From assembly GCA_003116975.1 (NCBI GenBank), contig BGKB01000225.1:28271-92270 (forward strand): 64,000 nt of DNA, given 5' to 3'. The translations under genes were made by a program, and so were the position numbers. Source of the stretch: Aurantiochytrium sp. KH105. Its lineage: Eukaryota; Sar; Bigyra; Thraustochytrida; Thraustochytriidae. Under the pieces are notes generated by a model that was given only the letters and a program-made list of their open reading frames with translations, was not told the origin of the DNA and searched no databases. Shown here one piece after another: positions 19,056 through 30,300 of this stretch (the first letter of the stretch is position 1; each line of letters starts with the position of its first letter).

Positions 19056-20895
19056 TCAGGTGACAAGTCGCTTTGACGTAAAGGCAGAGACGGCAATAGC
19101 CATGGCTTGGAAAGGCGAGATCGGATGGCGAAAGTCCAGCGAGAAACGGTCCTTGAGCACCTTGCCAAAGCGCAGACAGACAGTGTCTGCTCCAAACTCC
19201 TCCTCCATTGTCTCATTTTGCGCTTGCGGCACAAGCATAAAGTTCTTCTTGGAGGCCATCTTTACGCGCGAATTAAAATTGAGCGTCCACGCTTGAAGCT
19301 CCTCGTTCCATTGAGGCTTCAAGGTGTCAAACTCGAGCAGTTCAGAGAGCTCCTCGGACTCTACCGCGCGATACTCGTCTCCTTTGCGAGCTTGCAGCTT
19401 TTGAATTAGATTCATATCCTGAGCATGTCGAGTTCGCGTTGTGCCCTTATAGCGATCGGCCAGCGAACGTCGCTGACCGCGCAAGCCTTGTTCGGGATCC
19501 CAGCGCGGAAGCACGGCCTTGAGGCTGTTAGGGACACGACCCAAGACATTGTGTTCGTACATGATGTAGCCCAGCTCATGGTGCCGTATCTTTCGCGTGG
19601 ACGTTGGGTTCGAGACACGATAGTCATGCACAGTGAGTGCGGTGCCTGCAAAGTTTTGTTCCATACAGCCCAGGTACCGTGACGACTCGGGGTGCATCGG
19701 AATGTCCTTGATGTCCCCATCGAGCTTAATGTCTTGCGAATTGTGGAAGATGATGCGGCCTTTGCCGCTCCGTGGAAGCACAGCGCCGAGAAGAAATTTA
19801 TTGTCTGACTCACGGAAAAAGTGAAGCGAGATGATCTTCTCGCTGCGCCATCGCAGAATATAGCCATACACCATGTCCATGTGCTCGGGCGGCTCGTAGA
19901 TTCTGCTTTTTTGTTTGTAAATAATGCTGCGCGCCTCGGAGGCGTCCTCGTCGCCCACGCCAAAGGCATCCTGTATTCTGGTTGCGGTGCGAAAGCGAAT
20001 GCGATACGGACCGGCCTTTTGAGCCTCTTTAAGCATTTCCTCGATCCTCTCCAAACACAGACCTGCGCAAGATTCTCCATTGATGTTGACAAGGAAGTCA
20101 CCAACGTGAATTTCGTTCGACCATGGCCGATCCCCGTCACTCCCGCCAGCCGCACGCGGGCCTCCGTCGAGGAACTCGGAACGAGGGAGTTCGTCCACGA
20201 CGGCCGACTTGCCCAGCCAGTCGTCATCAAAGGTTAGACCAGACTTGCCCGGAAGAAATTTCACTTCGTAAATCTCATCTGGGGGTGGTGGCAGCGGTGC
20301 AAAGGTTTGCGGGAACGGCCTTGCTGCTGGGGCCGCGATAGCTCGTTGACCTCCAGGCGAAGGTGGCTGGATGTTGACTAAAGATTTGACATTCATGAAC
20401 GGATCGTACGAGTCCAAACGCGACCGGTCGCCTTCGTCATCGCTATCTTCGCCGAGAAACTCAGACGGGTCAACCAGACCTGTGCCGCATTGCGAGCAAG
20501 CTTCAATCTCAAGAGGACAGAGAGTCCCGCACGAGGTGCAGTAAATCTCTTCGGGGATCGCCTCTTCCTCCTCATCGTCGTCGTCATCATCGTCATCGTC
20601 GTCGTCGTTGTCGGCTTCTCCACCGCTGATGCCGCGGTCGGCACTGGCGGCTTGCTCGATGCCCACGAGGTCATCTGTTTCAACGAGTTGACCATCGCTC
20701 CGTCGTCCCTTNGCCCGCGCCCTCGCCCGCGCCCGCGCCGCCCGCGCCGCCCGCGCCGCCCGCGGCGGCTCGCGCGGCGGGATGGCGCGGCGGCGGCGCC
20801 TGCGAGCCCGCGCCGAAGGCGCCGCGCGGGGCGGCCGCAGAGGCCGCGGCGGCGCCGCCCAGCAGGCCGCCCTCCTCGTCGCTGTCGCTGTCCAT
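19056..20895 (-). CDS. Zinc ribbon-PDZ-Tubby domain protein (frame break at unresolved base 20712)
   Basis: The protein has about 612 residues once the frame is repaired. The likely start is the ATG at 20895 (MDSDSDEEGG), followed by a Gly/Ala-rich linker; at 20712 the frame changes, and dropping the N joins the two frames cleanly. Then come an Asp/Glu run, a CxxC-x10-CxxC zinc ribbon (YCTSCG...CSQCG, near residue 118), a PDZ-like domain (VKFLPGKSGLTF near 211, then VGDFLVNINGESC), and a C-terminal Tubby domain from about 343 (YGYILRWRSEK) to the end, with the diagnostic tail FGKVLKDRFSLDFRHPISPF followed by QAMAIAVSAF. Tubby domains bind phosphoinositides and, in animals and plants, act in ciliary trafficking or membrane-tethered signalling. 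The combination with a zinc ribbon and PDZ is unusual. It is divergent from the Dad1-like gene, 158 bp away. Confidence 0.85.
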
Positions 20896-21053
20896 GGCGC
20901 CGCTCCCGCCTCCGCGACACACCGCGGCGCTCGAGGCGCGCGAATCCAAATCTGAATCCAGGTCTGCAAATCCAAATCTGCCTCGCCCGCGCTCGCCTCC
21001 CGCGCCGACCTCGCCCACCTCGAGCTCGAGCTCGACGCCGCGGCGGAGGAGGG
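20896..21053. promoter_or_regulatory. Compact bidirectional promoter between Tubby-like and Dad1-like genes
   Basis: Only 158 bp separate the proposed start codons of two divergent genes, so both promoters must overlap here. The interval is GC-rich and contains a CTCGAG/GAGCTC cluster near 21019-21035. No TATA-like element is seen. Confidence 0.5.
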
Positions 21054-21593
21054 ATGGACGCCGACAAGCGCGCGGACGCGGACGCCTTCCGGACGGAGCG
21101 CGACCATCTCCTCGGAGAGATCGTCCAGGTGCGTGAGGAGAGAGTCGAGGAAAGGGCGCAACCGTCGAGGCGGAGACGGAGACGGAGACGGCGCGCGAGG
21201 GCGGCGTGCTCCTGGGGTCGTTGGGGGACGAAGGGGGAGATGAGCGGCCGCGGCGCGGAGAAAGCGTGTGCGGGCGGATGCGGAAAAGGGGGTGCAGGTG
21301 GATTTTGGGCGGAAAGAGGAAATGGTGGAGATGGAGGCGATGCGGCAGACGCTTTGGCGAGACGGCGAGCGACGGGTGAGGGCTTGGCGCAGAAGGGATG
21401 TACTGACGATGATTTGCAAACGCGTACACTTTGCTTCGTGTTATACAATGATGATGATCTCCAACAGGGATTGCGCGACGCCACGTCCGAGATGCGCAAG
21501 CTGAACCGTAACATGGAGCATGTTGTTGAGATCGGCAAGGGTTTCGAGCGTTCTGCCGTGCTCTGGGAGGCTTTCTGCAAGGATCTCAAATAA
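21054..21593 (+). CDS. DAD1: DASH/Dam1 complex subunit Dad1-like protein (two exons)
   Basis: Exon 1 is 21054-21128 (25 codons, phase 0, donor GTGCGT) and exon 2 is 21468-21593 (41 codons plus TAA, acceptor CAACAG); the intron is 339 nt. The 66-residue product matches the small Dad1 family end to end: FRTERDHLLGEIV, then the helix ATSEMRKLNRNMEHVVEIGK, then GFERSAVLWEAF. In fungi Dad1 is part of the ten-subunit DASH/Dam1 ring that couples kinetochores to microtubules. The only frame covering both exons runs through the intron and would give a spurious 367-residue protein, so automated annotation could miss the gene. Recognition rests on family patterns remembered for this short protein; splice sites and phase are seen directly. 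No other DASH subunit is in the window. Confidence 0.82.
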   Translation: MDADKRADADAFRTERDHLLGEIVQVREERVEERAQPSRRRRRRRRRARAACSWGRWGTKGEMSGRGAEKACAGGCGKGGAGGFWAERGNGGDGGDAADALARRRATGEGLAQKGCTDDDLQTRTLCFVLYNDDDLQQGLRDATSEMRKLNRNMEHVVEIGKGFERSAVLWEAFCKDLK

Positions 21594-22250
21594 TCTACTC
21601 TTCTCTTTCTCAAGGCTAGAAAACCCGAAACTGTATAAATGCTCCGAGAAGGTGTAGACTTCGCATCATCCTTACAGTATACAGTCGTGGCCTCTCACTA
21701 CGATGAGAGGTCACCGTTCTAATTATCAAACGTTCCTCCCCGGCCCGCGTGTCGCGAGCTTGCTTGTTTGCTTGCTAGCTTGTTGCTTGCTAGCTTGTCT
21801 GCTTGCTAGCTTGTCTGCTTGTTTATGCGTTCCTCCTTGGCACGGCTCGCGCTGCTCCTGTTGCCGCTTGCTATGCTTTCGTTGGTCGCAACACGGTAAG
21901 ATTCCTTCTCTCCTTCCACTATAGTATACCTAGTAAGTAGGCCTGGTATAACTCAACCACCACTTGAACGCAATGCAATCCAGTTCAACAATCCAGAGCA
22001 GGCAAGGCAAACGACCGGTACTGCAGCAGCAACCGCCGCCGCTCGCGGGCCCGCACGTGCGCGCGAGGACAGCGGGGAGAAGGGCGCGCCGCGGGAGGGT
22101 GAGCAGAAGCCCCGCGCAGCGCCTGAGCGAGTCGCGCGCCGCACAACTTCGAGAGGGCGGAGCGTGCAGCGAGCAAGCCGGCGAGCTCGTTGGCAAAGCA
22201 CGTCGCGCGTCCGTGGTGTGGCGTAGCGTGGCGTATCTTGACCGGAGAGG
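21594..22250. promoter_or_regulatory. 5' flank of RCC2 gene with GCTT/GCTAGC repeats
   Basis: A pyrimidine-biased repeat of GCTTGCTTG/GCTAGCTTGT units fills about 21756-21825. The remaining sequence up to the ATG at 22251 is GC-rich. No gene is seen. Confidence 0.5.
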
Positions 22251-23822
22251 ATGTCGGGCGCAGCGTCGGGCGAGGATGAAAAGAAGGGCGGCGAGGTCGT
22301 CTTTGCCGGCCACGCAAGCTGGAGCATGCTAGGCAAGAACTCCAAGACGAGCAATTTTGACGGCGTGGAAAACCAGCTTTTGTGGGGCTTCCAACGTCTC
22401 AAGCCGCTCGTAGGTATCAAGGTGACCAAGGTCATCTCTGGACCTAACTCCGGAACATGCATCGCACTGAGCGCCACCGGCCAGGCGTACACGTGGGGCC
22501 GAAACATGCATGGCCAGCTCGGACATGGCCATCAGACAAACCTCTACAACCCCACCCCCGTCGAGGTGCCCAACTCGGAGTCCATCATCGGCGGCGGTGC
22601 CGGCCCGAACCATACGCTTCTCTATAGTGCGCGTGGGTCCCTCTTTGCGGCTGGTCTCGGCAAGTCGGGACAGCTCGGGATTGGGCGCAAGGTCGACATG
22701 GTGAAAAAGTTCGTTACCGTCGACATTGCAAGCGTCATCACCGCGGCCGCCTGTGGCCGTGACTTTTCCATCATCGTCGGCAGCCACGGTGTCATTTACT
22801 CTTTTGGTCATCCAGAAAAGGGCGTTCTCGGCAACGGAACCGAGGGAAAGACCCTCGAGCGCTCCAACAAGTACACCTTTGAGTGCACCACGCGCCCCGA
22901 GCCCATCGTCGCCCTGCAACGTGCCTACGGCGACGTGACCATCACCGATGTGGCCTGTGGCGCCCAGCACACGTGTGCCATGGACACCCAAGGGCGCATC
23001 TACACCTGGGGCTTTGGCGGCTTTGGTCGTCTTGGCCACGGCGACAACAAGGACCACTTTGAGCCCACAGCTGTCGAACTCTTCTCCATGGAACCCCCAC
23101 CCCTGGACCCGAACATTCCCAAGTTTATGCAGAACCAGCAACCCAAGATCCGTGGAACGCAAATCACCTGCGGGTCCACTTCTACCTTTGTTGTCGCCGG
23201 AGAGCCGTACAACTCACTGTACATGTTCGGCATCACCAAGCGATCCGGGGAGGCTACTATGCGACCTGTGGTCGAGAACAATGTTCAGGGCTGGCGCTGC
23301 CGCTCCGTTTCTTGCGGCAACACCTCCATTTGCTTTGCGTCTGAGCGTAAGCTCATTACCTGGGGACCCAGCCCAACCTATGGCGAACTCGGCTACGGCG
23401 AGGGCGAGAACATTCCGCGCTCTTCTACTGTTAGCAAGGAGGTCGATGCTCTCTCTGGCGCCCTGACGCTTCAGGTCGCCTCAGGTATGGCCTTTTCTCT
23501 CGCCATTATCGACACTTCAGATGACACCTCCAAGGAAAAGGTTGAAGCCCTGCCAGTCTTTGCACCCGCCGAGGTTGACCCGGCGCTTGCCAAAGCCGCC
23601 GCGCAAAAGTCTCTGGAGGAGCGCCGTGCCAAGCGTGCAAAGAAAAAGACCAAAGCAAAGCGCCCTGCAAATAACGAGGAAGATGACGAAGATGATGACG
23701 CGCCCATTGACGTCGATGATGAAGACGACGATGACGCTTCAGCCGGCGACGATGACGATGATGACGAAGAGGAGGAAGAGGAGGAAGAAGTCAAGCCCAA
23801 GGCCAAGCGCCGCAAGAAGTAG
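22251..23822 (+). CDS. RCC2: RCC2/TD-60-like protein, RCC1-repeat beta-propeller
   Basis: 523 residues, intronless. RCC1-type repeats run from about residue 40 to 430, with units such as AYTWGRNMHGQLGHGH, VACGAQHTCAMDTQGRIYTW and GFGGFGRLGHGDNKDHFEP. The signature WGPSPTYGELGYGEG followed by SSTVSKEVDALSG matches RCC2 (TD-60) rather than RCC1, whose Ran-exchange residues are not expected here. RCC2 in animals associates with centromeres and the midzone and regulates Rac1/Arf6 and the chromosomal passenger complex; the role in this organism is inference. The C-terminal 80 residues are a highly charged tail: basic KRAKKKTKAKRP, Asp/Glu runs, then basic KPKAKRRKK, likely a nuclear localisation signal. 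It converges with the large Rabconnectin gene (530 bp between). Confidence 0.93.
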   Translation: MSGAASGEDEKKGGEVVFAGHASWSMLGKNSKTSNFDGVENQLLWGFQRLKPLVGIKVTKVISGPNSGTCIALSATGQAYTWGRNMHGQLGHGHQTNLYNPTPVEVPNSESIIGGGAGPNHTLLYSARGSLFAAGLGKSGQLGIGRKVDMVKKFVTVDIASVITAAACGRDFSIIVGSHGVIYSFGHPEKGVLGNGTEGKTLERSNKYTFECTTRPEPIVALQRAYGDVTITDVACGAQHTCAMDTQGRIYTWGFGGFGRLGHGDNKDHFEPTAVELFSMEPPPLDPNIPKFMQNQQPKIRGTQITCGSTSTFVVAGEPYNSLYMFGITKRSGEATMRPVVENNVQGWRCRSVSCGNTSICFASERKLITWGPSPTYGELGYGEGENIPRSSTVSKEVDALSGALTLQVASGMAFSLAIIDTSDDTSKEKVEALPVFAPAEVDPALAKAAAQKSLEERRAKRAKKKTKAKRPANNEEDDEDDDAPIDVDDEDDDDASAGDDDDDDEEEEEEEEVKPKAKRRKK

Positions 23823-24352
23823 GCGAGTTAATCTGCCTCGTTCACCAGAGCAACCCCGAGCTTCGTATTTGGACCGACACTCGAACTGACTGAAGAAAAA
23901 AAATTATCCTTCTTCGCGACAATCTATAAGAGAACACGAGAATATATGTTTGGAAGCTTCAAGCTTGTGTCTTTTGCTTGTATTCGCAGACGGTCTCGAT
24001 AACGAATGGATCGCGCAGATCCTCATCATTGGTTCAACCCATTCGATTAGCTCGCTCGTCTTCTCAACTAAGCTTCATCGAATGCCATGTGACGCTCATG
24101 GTCAGTCAGACCAGGCAAACGTGGCAAACGTACTTCCCGTCGGAATTTGGAGCAGACACAAGCCCGTGGATCACATGCGCGAAAGGGGAATCCACGTTTC
24201 CCCCGCCCCTTTGGCACCGGAAGAAAACACGAAAATTGCACCCCAAAAAGGTATCTCCATTGCGCTCCCACAATTGCGCACTCTTCCAAGACAGTTCAAG
24301 CGTCTGGGAATCCAAATCATCAATTTATCATCCATCTTCTTACTACTTACAT
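23823..24352. other. Convergent 3' intergenic region
   Basis: This is AT-richer sequence between the stop codons of RCC2 (plus) and the Rabconnectin-like gene (minus). No gene, RNA or repeat stands out. It should contain both polyadenylation regions. Confidence 0.4.
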
Positions 24353-27300
24353 CTACAGCGCAAGCGAAGAGAGAGGGGTCATCTTGACCGTTCCATCAGC
24401 GCCGCAAGAATACAAAAAGTCGCGCGAGAACGTTACATCCGTTGTGCCACGCTGCGACAGAATGCTGTCACTCGTAAGCTCGTTAACGAACATGTGCGTC
24501 GGATGCATGTTCGTCAAGTGTGCATGCGAGGCCAGTCTGCCCGATCGATATGACCACAACTTGACGGAGCCATCCGTGGACCCACTCGCAAAGTAGCGCC
24601 CACCCGTCGGGTGAACCGCGAGAGAGCGGATAGCCTTGCTGTGCACATGGTCCTCTTCCAGAATCAGCATGCGCTGTCGCAGGTCAAAGACGCCAATCTG
24701 CCCATTGCCGCCACCCACAATCACCACCTGCTGGTCTTGCAGATATGCGAGTGAGTACGCCACGCTGTGCGCGCAGCAGTGTACGGACGCCACACGACAC
24801 GACCGGGGTGGCATGGACAAATCCCAGAGACATAAATTCTCCGAATGCTGACTCTGTCCCGCCGACGCAAAGATGTTGCCATTGTAGTTCAAAAACGCGC
24901 AGTCCAAGGTCCGCTTTGTATGGCACGCAAACTGCCCAAAGGGCTCGTTTTCACTATCGCGGCAGTCTGCGAGATTCCACAGCAAGACATGGCCTGCAGA
25001 GTCGCACGCCGCGAAGCGCATGCCATCTTCTGAAATCCGCACTCGCGTCGTATGACCGTGCTTCCATTTGCGGGCGTCATCAGAGGGCTTGCGCAGTCGC
25101 ACAACGGGCTCCTCCGGATCCCGCGCCGCATCCCAAATCATTGCCGAACCGTCGTATTGCGCCGTCACATAGAGCGGGAGAAATGGGTGGCTCGACACAT
25201 GCATCACCGTTCGCACCGTCTCCTCATTCTTCTTGTGGTGCGACGAAACGTGCGGAAGCAGTCGTGTCCGCGACCCGCCGTGTCCGCCGTCCGACGCAGA
25301 CGATCCATTCGAGGACAACGAGCGCGAGCTCTGAAGGAGCGCTTCCACGCGGCTGTGCGAACTAACACGGTGCAAAAAGCTGTCGCAATAAAGATTGTTG
25401 TTGAGAGGAATTCGCAGGGAATCGTTGAACCAGATTTGCCCAGCATCCTGACTCACCATCAGCAAAGATTTGGCGGACGAGCTCCATGCATGCTGCAGCA
25501 CGCTATTTCTGCCTTTCCGCTCGCTCGCAGACGACCGTTTGCGCGACGATCGACGAAGGCGAATGTGTGGACGACGAATCTTTGACGCGTGGAGCATAAC
25601 TCCCCGCGACGAGAGACGCCGCATCGATAGATGGTGGTGGTGATGATGGTGATGGTGTGCACTTCGGCTCGAGCCCACCTCACTATTCTCCGTCGACGAT
25701 CCCACGCCGTGCGCTGTCCCCTTGGCCTTGGCCAAAGATTCGTCCGACATTGAACGCCGACGCAAGCGGCGCAATGGGTCCGCAGGCTGCGATTGCGCTC
25801 GATTGTGAAGAGGAACGGCCGGCGAAGATGAAACATCCGGACCCGAAACCCCGAGCGGTGATCGCGTCAGTTGCATGGACCGATGCGCACGCAAGGGATA
25901 GCTGCCCTCGTCTTCGGAGGTCCCCAACATGTCATCATCGTCATCATCATCCCCATCGTTCTCTCCAAATGAATGTCGCACCACCTCGCAACCCTTCTCC
26001 GAGGCCACCACCAAGGTTCCGTCGAGAGCGTGCACCGGATCCACAGACAAAAAGAGCGTTCCCGACGCAGAATGCACAACCTTGGCATTGTCTGTGCAAA
26101 AGATTGTCGAGTCCGGAATGATACCCGAGCGTGCTTGCTCCTGATCGATCGATCTCCCCGTCCAGCGAGCCGTGGCATCGACGATCCGCAGCTGCTCCTT
26201 GCCTTTGATTGCGTTCCAAAGTTTCGACTTGTCTTCGTCGGCAAAGGCTTGCACCTTCATCTGCTCCAGACGCGCGCGCGCCGCACTCGACAAGCCCACC
26301 GGAATGCTGCTCATGTAAAGGTTTGCGAGCATGGCCCAGTTCACGGGCCAGCACGATTGCACGAGCTCCTCCATGAGTTCCAGACAGTACACCTCGGGAT
26401 GCAAAGCTTTCTCTGCTGGCGAGGTGGGGCTCCCCGGAGTGCTACCGGATTTAGGAGAGTGTACGAGTTGAGGCGGCTGTCCCTGCATCAGGTAAAGCTT
26501 GTCTCGTACCCGTGTCACGAGAGTGAGAACACTTCGCATCACTGCGACATTCATGAGTCGCTCCGCGTACGTCAGACCCCACGCGACCATGTCCTCTTCC
26601 TCGCTTTCGACCTCGTCCTCGCCGACAGTTCCCGAGAGGGCGGTCAAATCATCGCGAAAGTTTTTGCCCTGACGATGCTGCGCCGATGCAGCAAACATGA
26701 GCAGCTCCTCGTAGTCGAACCAAGTGTTGGCCAACTCGAGACCTGTCTGGCGAATCGCGGACGGTGCAAATGATTCGTCCAAAAGAGCTTGCACGAGCCC
26801 GTGCTGGCCCATTGAATACGCAGCAGCAAAAAGCGCAACCCGCGCGTAGGCGTCGAGCATCTCTCTGTACTGCTGTGCGATTTCCGAGATCTCTTCGTCG
26901 GCAGATTCGGGCTCTTGACCTGCCCCGTTACCTGCGTCGCCACTGCCATTGTTCACTCCATTGTTGCCATTACTATCGTCGGCGATGTCGTCGCGCGGCT
27001 TACGCGCGGTGAGAGCAGGAGGCAAATGAAGCTTGTCCAGGCCAGGAATGACCGGCGCCGCGTGAAAGATCTCGTGCGCGGCTGCTGCAAGATCGACCAG
27101 AAGCACTGCATAGGCGGCAAGTCTGCGCCCCGGTAGCAAGGTGCGCTCTGCGGCTACGCCCAAAGTGGCATTGCCGTGACCAAGCGCCACAAAGCTATCC
27201 ATGACCGAATGCAGCAGCTGCTGCAATCGAATCAAAAAGGCCGGCTGATTCACGTCGCTAAGCATTCGAATTACCGTAAACTCCACAGCCAAATGGTTCG

Positions 27301-30300
27301 AGGCACGCGAGATCCGCCAGAGCGACTCGAGAATGTCCTGAGGGGGGCAACGAGCAAGCTGCTCGTTGACGGCGTGCAAGTCCTGGCGCAGCTTGGACAC
27401 ACGGTCTGGCGACGGCACCATTCTTGAAGTGCTACTTTCTCGCGCATCATCGCCCTTGGTGTCAGCTCCGCCGCTACCTGCTCCAGTGCTTGCGTGAGCT
27501 TTAAGCAAGAGTGGGTGCAGCACTTGCGCGGCAAGCCTCAGCCGAGTCTGTTCGATACACGATCGACAGAGACCAGACTCGATCGTCTGCAAAGTAAGGA
27601 GTGACAATAGTGGAATACCTGTTGACGCGGCGTGACTGGCGGCGCGCGCCATACTATCATGGAGCACGCGGTGAGCAGCTCGAGACTGTACAAGGGGTGC
27701 CAACGCGCTTTGTTTGCTGCCTGCTTGAATCAATGTGCGAATGTACGACGGTTCGAGCGAGTTGAATGAGCGTGTCAGCCCGGGATAGGGCGCGTTACTC
27801 AGCTTTTCAAGCAACTCCCTGTTGACGAGACCCTTTCGAAGAAGCGTCGGGAGATCATCAAAGACGCGAAAACCCTCCTCGTCCGCACTGGTGGTCCCAA
27901 GAATTGCACTTTCGCTTGCATCTCCTGGCACGGCACCACCAACCTTGGTTTCACCATGCTGCTGCTGCTCTGCGAGAAAGGCTTCGCGATCCTCAACAAA
28001 GGCCAACAAAGCGCCTACAGGGTCTCCGGCAACAGTGTGACACATGCTTGCGAGCCAGTGGTCCATCGTATACAATGCAAGGGGCTTAATCGTGTACTCC
28101 CACACAGTGCGTTGCACCTCGCCGTCCGCGCCTTCAACGAGCTTGCACACAAAGACAGCAAGCTGAAAATCACCGAGGTTCTTGATGCAGACGTTGACGG
28201 CCTCGGCAAGTCGCTTGCCAAGGACAAAAAAGGAAGCCGCCTCCAGATACTTTTTCTTGCGCAAGAGCGAATAGGCGTTCTTCACGGCCACCGTTTGCCA
28301 ATGTTCATCTGAAAAATCGTTCGCGAGCAGCTCCGCGGCCTTGGTGTTCTTGGCAAGCTTGAAAAGCCCGCTCACCACTGACGCCTTGTTGAGCGCAAAA
28401 TAAAAGAGAGCGCACGAGAATGGATCTTTAGTCTTGCTCTCCTTGAATTGAACCTTGGCGAGATCCTCTGCCAGAACGCGCACTGCATGAGTGCTTCGAA
28501 GCCAAAGACCCACGCCAATCTCCTTTGCGTCATCCCACGTTGACTCGCCGGGAGGCAAACACTTGGCGAGCAGGGCGTCTTGGCTATCAGAGTCCAGAGC
28601 CCAGAGCAGATCGGCCGTGGGCATGGCACGTGGGCGCTCCGACAACGGAAGCACGCGCTTCGACACACGAAAGAGCTGGTACGCCAGCATAAACTTCGCC
28701 CCGCACTTGTCTACAGAGTCCCCAAAGCCACCTTTGTCAGCATCGTTCATTCCATACACGTCGTCGAAAACACCCGCGAGCGCTGTCAGCTGGAGCTGTT
28801 CCAGCGGGGGCATGTCCTTGATCGTGTACGAGACCAAGAGCTCCGCCAACTCGGATCGAGATCTTTCGACGTCCTGAGTAGGATCCGAGAGCGTTGTCTG
28901 CGCTGCGGAGGAGGTCAGCATGGAGTCCCAGGGATCCTCGTCAAAGAGCGCCGCAGCGGCACCTCCCGTTGTACGTTGTGTTGATGAGCCACCCATGGAC
29001 CAGTCGTCGTCCGCAAAAAGAGCTGCTGCAGTGTCTTTGCCACCCGAGGTATCGTCCTGGCTCTGTGCAGCGTCTTGACTGGCGGCATCCTCATGGTCAG
29101 TGGTAGAAGGGGCCATTTCGTTTTCAGCATCGTTCCAGATCTCCCGCACAATCTCGTGCAATTCGATATCAGGGGCAGACACGAACATTGCAGAGCGAGG
29201 AGGAGCCTCATCTTGTCCGTAAGCGTCTTCATTCTCTTGTTTCTTTTCCTCGAGTGCGGCCAGAATGGTCTTAAGAATGGCGCGCACAGGCGAAACGCAA
29301 CCTGCGCGCAGCAACTCCAAGATTGGCCTGGGGCGGTGCAGCGCCATGGGCAGCTGGAGGGCGACGGCGGCGTCACCGAGACCATTCAGAGCCTCGAGCT
29401 GCTCTGTCCTGCTGCTAGAAACTCCTTTTCCCTCGAGCTGCATACGGCGACGTAGCATGTTGAGTTCTTTGGCCATGTCGCCCACAGGCGGGTGCCGCAC
29501 CCAGCCCTGAAAGAGGTGCAGCTGATTTGAAGTTGCGGCAATAAGGCCAAAGTCGCGTCCGGACCAAGCAATTCCCACGAGCTTGGCGCGACGCAGTGCA
29601 GCTCGTGTCGAGCCCAAGAGCTTGAACTCGACAGCCTGGTCACGCGCGACAAGACTGAAACCCGATCGCGCGCGCGAGTACAGCAGCACCTTGGCAGCGG
29701 CACTTTGCCCGTTTTCAGTCGCTTCGTGGATGCCAATGCCCAAGACGCTCACACCGGCCCCGAGATAAAGCGCACTTGCCGTTTCGACAGTGCAACGACC
29801 GGCCACGTCATCTTGTACGCAAATCGTACTCTGCAGACCGTGACTCAAATGACACAGGCCAGGCGCCCAAACGCGCACGAGGCCAGATTCGTGAACCGTA
29901 ACGATGCCGCCCGAGCTCGCATTTGCAATACTCGTGGCGGGGTCATCTGGGATGAGCACAAAGGTCTCGATGGGACCCTCTTCAGCAAAGCCTTGCAGCT
30001 CGCATTTACCGTTCTCGAGAGCGACAAGCGCGAGTGCGCCATGTCCGAAGAGCTGTTTGTCCGAGACCGGAGCGACGCAGAGAGGGGATGCCCCAGAGGA
30101 GAATTGGCGCACCCGCGCCTCACCGACCTCAATGCCGGGAACTGCACGCATAATCTCCGTCACGGGTACAATGACCAAGTCATTGGAAGCAGTGTGAATA
30201 CCGAAGTGCACCTTGTACCTGCCGTCACGCACGGCAAAAACGTATCGAGCAGGCTCCCCAGACAAGGCCCCGATAGCCGTCTGAAGAGCGTCCGGCACAG

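Noticed and set aside
20490-21593. Single 367-codon plus-strand protein spanning the Dad1-like region
   Set aside because: Only the last 41 codons and a separate exon in another frame are meaningful; the rest is antisense to the Tubby-like gene and intron sequence.
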